From Dicaeum eximium (Eukaryota; Chordata; Aves; Passeriformes; Dicaeidae), in contig VWZP01008598.1 of NCBI GenBank assembly GCA_013396995.1, positions 587,382 through 651,381 of the forward strand: a DNA stretch of 64,000 nt, written 5' to 3'. Each line of letters starts with the position of its first letter. Position 1 is the first letter of the stretch. The translations under genes were made by a program, and so were the position numbers. The notes beneath the pieces were generated by a model, which did not search any database, had not been told where the DNA came from, and saw only the letters and a list, made by a program, of their open reading frames with translations. Shown one piece after another: positions 24,513-37,947 of the stretch.

Positions 24513-27500
24513 GTAAGTCATGCACAAAGATTGTGAGACTTCTGCTTCTTTTATACAAGTTCTTCTTTATAACTTGTAGTAGGTTTCTCTTAACATGGGA
24601 CATTATGAACAGCTCTCTTGATGAAGATAAAGAGCAGGGGACATCTCCTGCATTCAAACACCACTCTCCTGGGTTTGGCAAGTGTGTGTGGGGACTGTGT
24701 TAAGCTTTTCAATGAGTTTAAAATTTCATTCAGCTTGGAAACATCATGTCTTTCCTAGGGAGGAACACAGTTTATTTTCATAGCTCATCTAACTGCGGAT
24801 GTCAAATAAAAATACTTGGGCATATTCAGAAGCACTGCCTGTCCATGGAAACAGGCAGTCTAGTGACTGGAGGATGAATATGTGCAGAGGTCTTTTTAGG
24901 TATTATGAGGAGCGGACTTAAGGATAACAGGTCACTGTGAACAGTACTGAGAAGACCTCACTGTTTCTGTGTAGCCAGCTGGGAGGGGACAGGTCTCTGT
25001 GGGAACTCCTACCAGGGCATTTATTGGGATTCTTCTTATGGTTAAAAGTAATTTTGGAGCTCTTCAGAGCCATCATACTCTAGTGATTTCTCCTTTGTAT
25101 GTCAACATGAGTTGTAGGGGTTTAACCTGTAATCCAGGGAAGCTTTTTTGTGATAGTGGAAATAATGAGTATAGTTCTGTCACTGGGAGATGACGTCAAG
25201 AAATCCAGCATTGAATAAGGAATAGTTTCTTTTTAAGAATAGTTCTTTTCTGAAAATCCTTGGCATTATCAAATTAGACACACTTATACAGGTATTTCAG
25301 CTGGTAGTTCCACTTCTTTCATGGAATGGCAGAAAGACTAATTCTTCAGAAGTTTAAAATTTTTCCAGTCTGAAAACTGGGGAATGATGTGAAATTTCCT
25401 CCCCTAACCTGTCTCCACAGAGCACCTTTCAAAATGTCCAAGTGCTCCCAGATGCAGTCTGAGAGGGAAAGAAGAAAAGCCTGTGTGATGCTGGAGCCCT
25501 GACAGTTTGCAGTCACATTCTCTTGTTTTCCTTGCCTTACAGATTGCCTCAAGGATGTTCCACAGTCTTACTGCAGTCTTGGCAGAATGTAGGACAGGGC
25601 CTCACGTTGCTGCATTGGCACAGAAAGAGACTGTTTTTGTGGACAAGGCTTAGAGAAATAACCACAGAATGTTACAGTAGTGTCAGAGTGACAGAAGAAT
25701 GAAAGTCACACTTGAACTGCAGGCACAGTCACAAGACCAGCAGTTCCCAGATTTGTTTTCTTGGAGCACACTTCCACACACAAACCCCTGACCCTGACTG
25801 TTTGCGTTATTTGGCATTTGCATTTTCCATAGGCAGGAATGTCAGGATCCCATGGGGGCAGAAGGCTCCTACTTTAGAAACCATTGGGCCAGACTCACAC
25901 AGTTCCCTCAGCATGGCTGCTGGCAGAGTAGATACCAATGCAATTTCAGAAAGAGGTGGTTATTTCATCAGTATCTCAGGTTTTCTGACTATGAATGATA
26001 CAAGATTTACCATAGTGCTTCCCACATTAGACGGAGTTTCATTAAACAAAGTTGAGAATATTGCAAGTCGCAAGATTATAAAGTGGCACTGTTGTTTGAA
26101 ACATATCAGACCAAACTCCCTTGGGCATTTTACAAAATACTTTTTATAAATATTCTGATTTTCTCTGGACAGTCTTTTTGATTTTCTAATTCTTAAAGTT
26201 CTGACTATGATGCTCAATTTGACAGCATTTGAAGCCAGGTCCACAGATAAAAGAGAATAGGTGGGTAAGAAAACAGAACCAAGAGAAGCAGCATCAAGCA
26301 TTTTGTGTACTCTTGCCAAGCCTGAATAATTAGTCTCTATCCCCAAAAATAAATATGTGGTTTTTAACCTTTTCACTTCTATGAATGTCACCCCTCTCTT
26401 CAGGTTGGCAGAGTTAACAAGCCATGCAGACTCCAGATGGGAGAGAAAACAACTGCCCTCCTTCTTAAGGCTTTATCCACTGTGAGCACATCACATCTGT
26501 CCTCATGCCCTCCACCATCTTGTAGTCAACTTCTGATACCTTCTGAAGTCTTTGATTCTATTTTTCTAAAGCAAGGCATGAGCCAAGCTCCAGATAAATA
26601 AAGATTAGGATGTCACATCAGTCTGTGATCTCCCATAGTAAGTGTATTCCAGATCACACAGATCAAGTGTATGAAACCTGGAGAAAAGCCTTCTTGGTTG
26701 AGAAGCCTGACCTCAGAAAACCTTATCTTATACAAACAGAGAAATTGTTTTTCTGGGCCTCTTAAAAAATTGGCAGGAACTCTTTTTTCTTAAGAAGACC
26801 ATCGTTGCAGTCAAATACTTCCTTAATTTCCCAGTTTGTCCTAGCTCACTCTCTCCTCTCAAAAACAATATCTCTTCTCCAAAACAGGACTGTCAGAGGC
26901 ACAAAAAGTCAGCAGACCCATAGCATAAAATTCTGAGACTAACGACTAAAGGCAAAAGTTGAGTAGTGAAGAGTCAAATTATTTCCTTTCTTTTCAGTTT
27001 TCCATGCAAAACAAATATTTTAAGAATGTCTTTTGCATCCTATGCCATCTGTTTGGCCATAGTGCTGAAGCAGTCTGTCATAAAATATATAGTGCTGCTG
27101 TGTCCAGTAGAAGAGTAAATGCATTTCTTCTCTTCACTATTTCCATTCGTTTCTAAAGAACTGGGCAGTAACAGGTTTTCATATTACTATCCTGTTGTAT
27201 ATATAAGATACTTTTCTGCAGCCACAAGGATAATGGATTATTTACAGATCGTAGAAACTGTCACTCAGGGACCCTATTGTATTGTAGAGCATATAGATTC
27301 TCCATAATGTAATTACCTTTGGAAAATTGACTTCCACTTGAAACTCAGAGAAATTTATCTTTATGCTTTAGTGACCTCACTCTGTGACTCTGACTGGCAG
27401 CAGATTCCAATACTTTTTCTTACCTTTCTTTCCTCCCCAGTCATTTCTGATCACTTCACATTTTAAAGCAATTGGAATGGCTCGTTACATAAGCCTTAGT

Positions 27501-28040
27501 ATTCCTTATTCCTGCTAGTACCAGAAAGCAACTGAACCGCTGATGGGAGCAAAACAGAAAACTATTTTTTTAAAATTCCTACAGGCTTTTGAAAGAAGGA
27601 AAACAGCACTGAGTGAGGGGTCCAACTTGCCCAGCATCCTCTCTCTAGCAGAGACTTTACCTGGATGCAAGAAAGAGCAACAACAGAGCAGGCACATTAC
27701 ATTAACAAGGAAGAAAACTATATGGTTTTGAGATCTGTGAGTACACATACTGCCCAGACACAGGTACACATGTATACGAAAGACTCTTACCCAAGGTAGT
27801 CTAAATAGGCAAGAAAAAGCATTTTCAGACTTTAATCCAGATGCCTGAAATTTTGTCAAGACTCACTGGTTCCTATGTTAGTTGTTTTCTTCCAGTTTTC
27901 TTTCTTACAAAAGGCTAAAAATGGCAAAGGACATGGCAATTTTAACACATTAGTCTTGCTTTTTTTTAGACTCTGTAGCTTTTACATACCTTGCTTCTAA
28001 CTAATTTTCTATGGTTTGATTTTTTTTCTTTTTAATGCAG
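24513..28040 (+). other. ELMO1: ELMO1 intron (3.5 kb)
   Basis: It begins GTAAGT and ends in a long T-rich tract (about 28019-28034) and TGCAG. It interrupts codon 608 after the first base. It contains a perfect 9-bp inverted repeat, ACTGCCTGT and ACAGGCAGT, at 24834-24859 with an 8-nt loop. I see no identifiable repeat family and no further exon. Confidence 0.9.
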
Positions 28041-28123
28041 TGCCAGTGGCAGATATAAAAGCTGTTGTGACTGGGAAAGACTGCCCACACATGAAGGAGA
28101 AAGGAGCTCTTAAACAAAACAAG
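28041..28123 (+). CDS. ELMO1: ELMO1 coding exon, residues 608-635 (PH domain, middle)
   Basis: The exon completes Leu608 and reads PVADIKAVVTGKDCPHMKEK followed by GALKQNK, ending on a codon boundary. The acceptor is a strong pyrimidine tract with TGCAG at 28040 and the donor is GTATGG at 28124. At 83 bases it is the second-shortest exon here. 'LPVADIKAVVTGKDCPHM' forms a central strand and loop of the PH fold. Exact phase joining to both neighbours and the unmistakable ELMO1 sequence make the call secure. Confidence 0.96.
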
Positions 28124-30620
28124 GTATGGTTCTCAAATTGTTACGAACACATACTGTGCAGAATACAAAGCTTGTCAACCTGACCTTCCCTGAAGTAACA
28201 CAGGTATTTTTCATTCCAGCCTGCAACATTTCCATGTATGTACACCCATTGTTTCCACCTCAGACCATTTGAGTTAAGTTATTGGGACAGCTTAGCCTTC
28301 TTCACTCGTATTTCATGGCAGATGTACATTGTGACATGCCCAGGGCACAACTGGAGTTGTCTTTAGTAGTGGTATTTTCTATCTCTAAAGCAAAGCATCA
28401 GTGGCTGTTGGTGCCTACTCCTATATTGTCTCTGATAAATAACTAGTTTGTTCCAGCTGTGCTCTCTGATGAACCCACATTCAGTGGACACATGCCAGAA
28501 CTGCAATTAATGTCCAGCTGATGATACCTGCAGGTCCAGTCAAGTAGACAGACAACTGCCAACAAAAGGCTGTAAGGTAAATTAAGGACAATTAAGGAGG
28601 CATATGAGGATGTGCTTAGCAGTATATTTGGGAAAAAATGTGAAAGAGAAGATATTCAGCTTAAATTAGATTTATACTACCTTTCAGAGTTTCAGAGCAA
28701 GAACTAAAATTGTGCAGTGCCAGAATCTTGCAGAGTTTTAAGAATTGCCACAACACCAAGAAGAAATGGAGTTACTAGTAAGCTCTGGCATTGTTAGTGG
28801 TGAATACCATGTTGTATGAGGTATGTTAATAAATTTTGTATCAGGGTGTCCCTCTCACCTTACAAGAAGAAATAAGACTCTAATGGTGTTCAGTCTGACC
28901 TGGAAGAACACCCTGAGAGGTCTGGGAGCCAGATCACAGGTTTTGAATCAGAATTTCTAATTATCTGAAACTGAGAAATTTTTGGGTCAGACCAGAAGGA
29001 GATTTTGATGGACAAAACAGTGAAGTTAAGAGTTGCTGTTTCAACACTTCAGATAAAATTGAAAAAGCAGTTCTGATGGGAGCCATAAAAATTGAGAAGG
29101 CACTGTCAAAGCTACATTACACAACTAATTGCACCTTCACAGTTTCAACTTCTCTTTCCTTAACTATGCACTGATAGGCACAGCATCCTGAGTATTTTTT
29201 GCATTTGTTTTCTTACAGAGAAGTTGCTCTCCTTTCAACAGTGGCTTTACATGGTAGGAAAGGAAAAAGTCATGTCAAGTGAGGAAAAAAATCCCAGGAG
29301 TATTTTTCCTTGTTGATTTTCTGAATCAGGGCACAAACACACACACATGAGTACAATAGATTACGTACAACTCCTACCTCATGTTACAGCTGAACACATT
29401 TGGCTGGGACATTTATATGATGCACATAAAATATTTTTAGTTCTTCCTTGTCTTAGCACTCATATGTCCGCACAAAAGGGAAAGATGGAAACCAGTGGGT
29501 GGCAGTGATGGAAATGTGTCATCGTTATGGAGCAGTAATGTCTAGATAGTATTTAATGCTAAATAGGAATTCTACAGATCAGTTTGTCCTCAGCTCTCAG
29601 CATTGCCCCATTTCCTTAGGTAAAATTACTTTCAACTGGTAAAAAATTTCTGGCTGGGAATGTGAAGATCAGGAATTCATAGGAAGCATGGCTGCATCTT
29701 TGGCTGAAGGCATTCTATCCAAACAATGGCAATTTTGATGGTTTTACTGTTTCTGATGTGGTGCAGGGGTTTTTGATGGGGTTTGGGGTTTTTGGTTTGT
29801 TCAGTTTGGGTTTTTTTATTTCTTCAATTCCTTATTTCTTCCCCTGAGAAGCACAGAACTTTGGAATTAATCTGTCATCCCAATCAAACTGCCAGACACA
29901 ATATTGCAACTATTTAACTGACATAGGAATAACATGTTTGCAGTAAATCAAGTTATGTATGGGCTATGCAATTATAATTTATAAAAAGGCAGACATAGAA
30001 TGCAATTCAGCTGAATTTGGTGTATGAAACCTTTCACTTTTGAAATTTCACAATCAGTGATATATTTTTAAGAGGCCTTTTCATTCTGAGCTTTCTTTGT
30101 ACATCTATAACGTCCACCTCAATTGTATTCATTGGCAGAAAAGAAAATTGAATGGCAGAAGGCCATGCTATGAGCATAGCTGGAATTGGCAAAATGTCCA
30201 TAACAAAGTCTTCAGCATCTCTTTATTTGCCAGCACATGGCCATTGTTCTTTCAGCAGGACAATTTAGAAATAAATAAGAGTTAAACTGAATTGGAATTT
30301 GCATGCATATGAAGCTGGAAAGATGTGACAGGACCGGATCTGAACCCACTGTTGTTCGTCTTGCTTGCGTTTTTAAATGAAGTTTAATTTTTAAATCTTT
30401 ATTTCTGACTCCCAAGTAGTACCAATGATTTCCAAGGAAATGAAATATGTCAGATTTTGCAGCCTTCAAAATAAAGCATGACAGAAGAACTAGAAAAGAA
30501 CATGACCAGATATTTTGAAGTGTTCTCCTATCACACTTTATCCACTAATGTGGCAGGTTTCAGGCTTTGTGCCTTTTTAGTCAGCTGAAATAGTTCTGCT
30601 CACATCCCAAATGAATGAAT

Positions 30621-30639
30621 CTCCTCTCCTCTCCTCTCC
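30621..30639. repeat. Short (CTCCT)n tract
   Basis: Just under four uninterrupted CTCCT units. A minor simple repeat in an ELMO1 intron. Confidence 0.9.
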
Positions 30640-32824
30640 ACCTATGACAGCTTCCCCCACAGAGCTGAATCCAAGGAGTGGGAAATATTGGCCTGCCATT
30701 GCAGTCTATTGTTCTCTGTTTTCAGCACAGCTCAGGAGAGAGGCACATTGTGGGTCTCAGTGCTGTTACCTTTGAGATATGTCTGGGAAAGGGCAGAGGT
30801 CTGACATGTGGAAGGAGCTAGGAGTGCCAAGGGAGTGAATTCAGCAGCTTGAGGTGCAGGAGGAGGAAAGCAAAACAAAGAAGGAAGGAACCGGTTGGAG
30901 GGAATGTGAGATAAAAAAGACCAGAGGGATAGAGAAACAAGAGAAAAAGGCTTGAGTGAAAAATTACTGTGACAAAGGTTAAGTAGAACAGAGAAAAGAA
31001 GAGAAAACTACGGACGGCTGATAAAAGACTGAGCAGTTCTCATTTAAGAATTGCCAGCTCCTCCTTGACATTGATGGGACCATAACAAAACCAGGTGGGG
31101 GTCCTTGACAAGCCAGCCAGCTCAACCACTGAGACCACTGCCAGTGTGGAGGGCCAGTTGGCAACTCCAGCTCCTTTGGCTTCCATTTTCCTCGACAGTT
31201 TGCTGTGCATAAAGCAACAGAGATGCTGGCACCTGGAAGTTGTAATTCCCAAGCCTTTAGAGTCCAGGGCAGCCAGCAGAGAAGCTGAGCTGTAGCCACG
31301 GCTGCCAAAATAACACTTTTCCCCAGAAAGAGAAGCTTGGTACCCTTAATGTAGTCCTTTCTCATTCTCTGCCTGACTGGAAATTAGTAAACCCTTGACA
31401 TCCTGACACATTCCTCTTCCGACCAGAGATTTTTCTTTCCTCCTTTTTCTCTCTTTGAGGTGAAGAAGAAGTTATATTCGTGGGAGTTTTCCAAAGGAAA
31501 AATTACAGGGGTCAGGCCTGTGGGATTGTTGACCTTCATGAAATTCAGGAACATCACAGTATAACAGTACAAGCCCTTTTTTCAGAGCTACAATCTCAGT
31601 GGCATTACCTGGTGAATTCTGTCAGTAATTTATAACACTGTGGGAGGAGATAATGCCAGATTTGTGTGGGCAGAAGTAGATTTGTTTCTGTAATGAGGGA
31701 CATCACTCTTAATAAGGTGTGGCTGAGAGACATGCCTACAGCACAAAAAGGCCATGTGAGCCTGAGCCATTGGTTTGCTGAGTGCACCAGCACTGTTTGC
31801 ACTTGCAGCCTCCATGGAGATTAAACACAATGAGGATTTAACATAGCTATGTCTCCTGTAGCCTTGGCAATGCATTAAGTCAAACTTAGTAACTAAACTC
31901 AAGGAAAACAACAACATTTCCCATGAGAAGCCTGATCTCTTATTATCCAAGATTATACCTAAGGATTTCAAGTTTTATGGTTCAGACTCTACTTTTAATC
32001 AAGCCCTTACAGAAATCCAAATATCTATGTCTGTCTCAGACCAGGAATTCAGGGCTAGAAATCTAGAACAATGTTTATGCTGCAGAGTCCACAGTCAATC
32101 CTTCCATTTTAAAACTTAGTGTTGCAATTTTAAGAAACTGTTCTCCTTTCACTGCTGGCGGTGCAGGGACTCTCGTCAGCTGAGAGTCAGCAAAACGCAT
32201 CAGTGTGACAGAGCTGAGGAAGCCAAGAGGCAAAAAGAGCAGAACATGTGATACAGATCATAGTTACAAGTCAGCACTCTATGTAGCTGGGTCTCTTTTC
32301 CACAGTTACTATATCCATACCACCGAGCTTACAGATTGTGAGATCCTTGTAATGGCACTTGTAGTGACGCAGGCAGAAACCATAATATGGCAACAGATAA
32401 GACAACATCTTTGCATGCTCACTGCTGGCCACAGAAAGATCATTATTTATTCAGATTGCCTGGGTTTCCCCGTGGGAATCCAACTCCAGGTGACTTTTAG
32501 GGAAGGTCAGCACTTTATGAATTCTCCTTGGTACCTTTTACAATTCCACCTTCAGTGCTTAGGGGACAAAAAGATGATTGCTTTTTTCCTTTCCTGAAAT
32601 TCTTTTGGGTCTTTAGGTAACTGGCATAGTTTGGCTTGACTGAGGCTGGTGGTTCTGGTTCAGATGGAAACAAAATTACAGAAATCTCCTGAGAGTGAAT
32701 AATTGAATGTTTCCAGCAGTGAAAAGAACATAAATGTACACCAGGATATTAATTGTTCTGACAAGATTTTTAACACAAGGAGTAAAACCTTGCAGAACTT
32801 TGTGAGTTCAATCTATACAAAGCG

Positions 32825-32841
32825 AAAAAAAAAAAAAAAAA
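32825..32841. repeat. Poly-A run, 17 bases
   Basis: Seventeen consecutive A residues. I looked upstream for a processed pseudogene body or a SINE and recognised neither, so I list it only as a homopolymer. Confidence 0.95.
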
Positions 32842-33185
32842 GTCTTCATGAAGAATTTCTTGCAAGTGTACTGTTATTCATTATGTTGATTTTAGTCCTC
32901 ACCATTGCTTAGCTCAAACTTAAACTCAAATGCTAAAGTAATTCATGACCCAGTGGGCTACAGTAAGCACTGAGGTGGGTGAATCTGTTTTGACATGGTG
33001 GTGTTCTTGCTATGCCTGTCTCATGCAGTGGTCTGGTACTGCTGCAGCTTTGGCCAGACAGGAGACTACCATAAACTATTTTTCAACTTGTTTTGGGGAA
33101 TAATGGATAGGAAAGAAAGATGAACCTGAATGTACTAATGCCTCTCTCATGCAGCATTCATATGTGTTTCTTTGAATTGTTCCAG

Positions 33186-33263
33186 GAGGTGCTAGAGCTT
33201 GCTTTCTCTATATTGTATGACTCAAGTGGCCAGTTGAATTTCATTGCTCCAGACAAGCATGAG
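33186..33263 (+). CDS. ELMO1: ELMO1 coding exon, residues 636-661 (PH domain, late strands)
   Basis: The exon reads EVLELAFSILYDSSGQLNFI followed by APDKHE in 26 complete codons. It is bounded by a TTCCAG acceptor at 33185 and a GTAAGT donor at 33264. It forms the last beta strands of the PH domain: 'LELAFSILYD' and 'QLNFIAP'. Being 78 bases and phase 0 on both sides, it could be skipped without a frameshift, but that would destroy the PH fold. I see no sign that it is skipped. Confidence 0.96.
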
Positions 33264-33333
33264 GTAAGTCATGTTCAGAGTACAGAAATTTATTTGAAGT
33301 TATCTTAGTTGCTTTAAGGCACCAAATGGCTTT

Positions 33334-33420
33334 GTAAGAACATAAGAATAGGCATCTTGGCCCAGGGTATAGGGCCATCTAAATCACTGTCGTGACTCAA
33401 AACAAACTGACATTCAAGGA
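33334..33420 (+). mobile_element. Possible ancient amniote interspersed repeat fragment
   Basis: The run GTAAGAACATAAGAATAGGC, followed by CCCAGGGTATAGGGCCATCT, resembles an old repeat common in turtle and crocodile genomes whose copies start with a TAAGAACATAAGAA motif. I know the motif but not the family name with certainty. It begins 70 bases after an ELMO1 donor site. Confidence 0.35.
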
Positions 33421-35338
33421 ATTGGTATAGGAACAAGACCTTCTGCAATTTTCTTTCATATCTGAGCCACAGAAGAAGCATGTTTTGTATTCCTACATCA
33501 CGGAGCACATGAAGCTCCAAATTACAGACCAGAATTTCTAAGCCCTCCTGAAATATGAACCATAATAAAAAGAAATAAGAGAGCTTGGGCAGACCTTGAA
33601 GTTCTACAGACCTCACTCACCATTTTCTGATTTCTTGTGGTCTGCTGTACTTTAGACGCTGGAGAAACTTGCTGTGTGAACTTTCAATACTAAGAATTTT
33701 TACAGCCAAACTTTCAAAGAATCACTGCCAGCCTCAGTTCATTTTGACAATGCTAGCATAATCAGGGGTGGTTATACTGTCATTGGGTCTCAATTTCAGC
33801 CAAAGAATTGAGCTCTCCAGAATGGCATATCCCCTTTTTCTTACTTTCACATTGCTTAAGACCATTCATGATGGGTGATCATAGAAGGCCCCCTCTATTC
33901 CATCTCCACAGGAGAGTGTTTTACCGTGGCTTTCACTTCTATAAAGACAATGTAAATAGCAATGGCAAGGATAAATGTTAGCCCCTTCCCTGCTCCCTTC
34001 TCTTAGTAAAAGACACAAGGAAATAGAAGACATCATTACCTTCTGGAATGTGATGGGATTAATTTACCTTAATTGTGTTGATTCACTGGATGTGTTTCTC
34101 TCAAAGAAATTTCAAGTAATGTGCTATTTTTAAAAAAATCTTCTTGTTTCTAAAGCAAGAAGAGTTGTGTTCCATTTGCAAACTTATTTTTAGGTATCAC
34201 ATTTGGTCTCAGTTCAGGACACTGTGCTAAGATGAAGTACAGAAGATTGCTTTAAACTGCATTATACTGTAGTGTTTAAAAAGTGCACGAAATTGGTTTA
34301 CAAGTGAAGTGTATTAGTTATGCCACTTCAACATTTGTTATTCTGGACTAAAACCTTCAACTAAATGTTAATTTTAGGAGAGGATATACAGTTATGCCCA
34401 TTTGTGTCTTTCTGTGGATTAATATTTGAGTGTCATTTTCAAGAATGTTCATTCCAGAGAAGTATTTGCTGGTCAGTTTTCATGTAAGAGAAAGGACCAA
34501 TAGTATCCCAGGCACAATGTGCCACTAGAGCTGTAGTTCATAGCAACACATGGTTGTCTTCATCCTCTGAACATAGGTTCGATGATTTCTGATATAAACT
34601 CTCCAGAAACCAAATTCTAGATTGTTTCAGCTCAGAAGTGCAAATGGTCATGAAAACCAACAATTTTTTCAGCCACTGTATCCCAAATATAGCCTATAGC
34701 TACAAGTAGATTTTAATGGTCCAAATGTTCAAAAGCTGCTGCTGCATCCCACTGACAGGCAGTAGCAGTGAGATGTGCTAACCCAATTGCTCATGATTGC
34801 GTTAACACACCTTTTGTCTTCACATCTCTTTTTGGTATTGTATAGCTTCTTTGAAACCAAATTAATATGTTCAAAAAAAAATGGCCAGAGGCAACAGTCT
34901 CTGCTGTCACTTGACAGCTCCCAAATGAAGGTTTTTAAAAGGACATCTCATTTCCTCTGTATTTTTCCATGGCCTGCAGAAGAGTGAGTTGTGATTAAAG
35001 TAGAAAGTACAAGTGTTCAGAGGAAGCACCCACAAGGAAAGGCAAGTACCATGTTGCAAAGCCTGTGACTCTTCATCAAAGTAGTCGGGGTGCCTGTTAA
35101 TAGAAGTGCTAGTTTAGCAGCATTGTTAGTTGGGGAGATTTGCTGGTGACATCTCAAGATTCTGAAAGCTTTGTGTGAAGCACCAGGAATTGTGTTGGTA
35201 CTTGACAATTTCAGGTCAGACTTTGCAGGACTTTTTTTAAGTACTTGTGCAGCCCTCGTGATTGTAGAGTGATGCTGAAATGTGGGAGTTGAGTGTGTCC
35301 TAAAAAGAAAAATTGAGCAAGGATCTTAGGATACTTCT

Positions 35339-35470
35339 GGCTGCAAGGAACCCTGAAAGTGTCCCAAGTCCAACATCCTGCTCAAAGCAGGTCAGCATTG
35401 AGCTCAGACCCGGTTGTTCAGGGCTGCATCCAGATGGATGAAGCCTGTGCAACCTTTCTAGTTCTTGTCT
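35339..35470 (-). mobile_element. Degenerate CR1 LINE fragment, reverse strand
   Basis: The blocks 'AAGTCCAACATCCTGCTCAA', 'AGCAGGTCAGCATTGAGCTC' and 'GGTTGTTCAGGGCTGCATCC' follow the order of the CR1 3' region read on the minus strand. Edges are unclear and the tail motif is missing, so this is an older or internally broken copy. Confidence 0.65.
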
Positions 35471-37746
35471 CCCTAAGTAATTCTTTGATAAAATCTCATT
35501 ACTGAACCAGTATCATTGAGATTTGGACCTAATTCTAGCACACTTAAGTTTGTCAATTGCCTTAGCCATCTGTTGGAGCTTACTGCTAGCCAGAAGATTC
35601 AGTACTATGAGATCAATCCATTGTATTTCTTTTTCATTTAAATACTAATAACTGGTTTCAACTACACAGCAAAAAAAGGTGGATTAATCTTATCCATGAT
35701 TTTTGACAGAGAAACTGATGAGGGAGGCCATAATTAGGTTTCATTGGAGTTTTATGAAAATGAATCTCGTGAATTAATTTTTCAGTGGCTCTTAGTCTCT
35801 TTTGCATATTAAAAAGAAAAAAGCTTCTGAATGAATGCCTCTGTTTTTCCACCATCTCATTAGGATGTCTCTCTGCGCAACATGTGCAGGAGTTTAATTA
35901 GGTGCATTTGCCAATATGGAGATTAGAGAGGAAGCCCCTTTTCCAGGCCATTGCACTCATCAGAACTGTGGCCAGAATTTGGTTTCTGTGGGCCCTGAAT
36001 GAGTTATATCTGGAAGAGGACAGAACTGCAGTTCTACTTTCTGGCTCTCTGGGATTCCTCCCCAGAGGAAGAGCTGACCACACTCGCTGCACAGGAGATG
36101 GACAATTTATGTCAGGGTCTGCATCTCTTGAAAAGATTTTCTGCTCTCCTGTAACCTGAGCAGAGCCTTTTGCTTTTCTGTTCCTTTCTTCATAATGAAT
36201 TCAGGGAAAAGTCTCCCAGAGAAAGATTTCAAGTAAATCATGAAAGATTATAGTCTGTTCAAATATAATTATTTTTCTAGAATAGCTTCTTTCTTTTCCT
36301 GATATTCTGCATTCACTCAAAAAAATTGCGTGCTTTAAAAGTCTTCAGTGGCACACTTTGACAGCCTAGAATAGGCAGGCTAAGTTGTTTATTTAGTACT
36401 TATCAGCAGGACAACCTGAACTCTAGAGTCTCTTCTGTGTAGCTGATGTCATATTAAAGCTGTGGCTTGGCTTGCCCACACCCTGGGTGAAAAAGCTCCC
36501 TCTGCTACTGTTTTGTTACTGACTTAAGTGGGTTGGATTTCACTTCGGATGCTGAAGTGTGCTAACCCATCCTATTTTTGAAACATGCCCTTTTTCTGCA
36601 TGGAGAGGGGGGCTTCTCTCTCTTCCTTAAAAATAATCCTCATTTCTGCTGTGGGATGAAGTCAACCATGGCTATCTTTAAACTTGGCGGCATCATGTAG
36701 CAAATGGTCAGCTAAATTTAAAACCCTTTTTTTTTGTCATGCAATCTAGCAGAAGTATTTGTAAGATAAAAATGCAGTTACGGTTAATTTAATTTTTCTC
36801 CTGCAAACTAGGATACAAGTTCATGATTGAAATCTTTATTTTTAGATGACAGCATTTGGGTACTTCTGTTCATAGTTGAATAAATGGCTTGTAGTAATAA
36901 ACGAGAGTGACATTCAATAGAGGTCGACTCTAGATCACCAATCTCCCTTGAATTTGTTGCTGATTTTAAATGGTTATTCAGCCCACATTTATCACAAGTT
37001 GTCAGCTGTTGGGAAAGATGGCATCTTCTGTTAGGAAAAAGCTAACAGTAAGGAAAAGGTTTTGGAGGCCAGTTCAGCATTTGCAGCATTTGGTATTATA
37101 CCCAAGCAGCTTGGCATTTAATTTTTATGAAGGACATAGCATTAACTGACTGTAGTTTTCACAATATGTTATTTTGTGTAAAATAGTGGTAAAGTAGGCA
37201 TAAATATGTGAGACTATCAATTGTAACAGCTTCATGTATAGGAAAGCAAACAATGATAAAAGCAGATAATACAGGATTTTTTACACTAAGAGTCAAGAAG
37301 GATTTGGGGGTGGGATTTAGTTCACCTAACTTAACTGTCTTGGAATTAAAAGTTTAGTTAGTGTAAGATAATCAGGCTTTTTTAATAGGTACTGGGGAAG
37401 GAGAGTGAGAGGAGGGAAGGAGATTTCTCCAGAGGTTCATTGTCCTAAGTTATTGTTTCCTTCTCCAATAATTGCAGAAGAACATTCAACAAGAATTTTG
37501 GGGGAGATGCCAAATTGTCAAACAACTTAACGCTGTCATTTCTTCCCATTTTATGGAATTTTTTTCCATTTTCTGAGCAGCTCAGTGAAAGCCTTCTTCA
37601 TGATATGAGCTGATAAAATGCATCAACCTAATTTTATGTCTCTTTGTAAGTCCCCATGGGAGCAGTAACTGTAGAGGACCAGACCAGACAAGGATTTTGT
37701 GTATGAAAAGTCTATTAATGACAGTTTTTATCCTTTTCCTGTGTAG

Positions 37747-37947
37747 TATTGTGTGTGGACCGATGGTTTGAACGCCCTCCTTGGGAAGGATATGTTGAGT
37801 GACCTAACACGGAACGACCTCGACACACTGCTCAGCATGGAAATAAAGCTACGCCTCCTTGACTTGGAAAATATACAAATCCCAGATGCTCCCCCACCTA
37901 TCCCAAAGGAGCCCAGCAACTACGACTTTGTTTATGACTGTAACTGA
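37747..37947 (+). CDS. ELMO1: ELMO1 last coding exon, residues 662-727 (PH C-terminal helix, DOCK-binding tail)
   Basis: The acceptor is CCTGTGTAG at 37746. The exon reads YCVWTDGLNALLGKDMLSDL and ends FVYDCN with a TGA stop at 37945-37947. 'WTDGLNALLG' is the C-terminal helix of the PH domain with its characteristic tryptophan (Trp665). 'LTRNDLDTLLSMEIKLRLLD' is the following amphipathic helix. 'PDAPPPIPKEP' is the PxxP segment (residues 707-717) that binds the SH3 domain of DOCK1/DOCK2. 'SNYDF' places a tyrosine at 720, another known phosphorylation site. All signature elements are intact. The 66 codons complete the expected 727-residue total, which supports full-length C-terminal structure. 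Confidence 0.97.
   Translation, partial: YCVWTDGLNALLGKDMLSDLTRNDLDTLLSMEIKLRLLDLENIQIPDAPPPIPKEPSNYDFVYDCN

Larger units (their letters stand above)
28124..33185 (+). other. ELMO1: ELMO1 intron (5.1 kb)
   Basis: It begins GTATGG and ends TTGTTCCAG. It lies between codons 635 and 636. It contains a short CTCCT pentanucleotide tract (30621-30639) and a 17-base A run (32825-32841). No additional exon is evident. Confidence 0.9.
33264..37746 (+). other. ELMO1: ELMO1 last intron (4.5 kb)
   Basis: It begins GTAAGT and ends TTTTCCTGTGTAG. It lies between codons 661 and 662. It contains a possible ancient amniote repeat (33334-33420) and a degenerate reverse-strand CR1 piece (35339-35470). No extra exon is supported. 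Confidence 0.9.

Noticed and set aside
32825..32841. Poly-A run considered as the tail of a processed pseudogene.
   Set aside because: The upstream sequence has no coding similarity and no flanking target duplication was seen.
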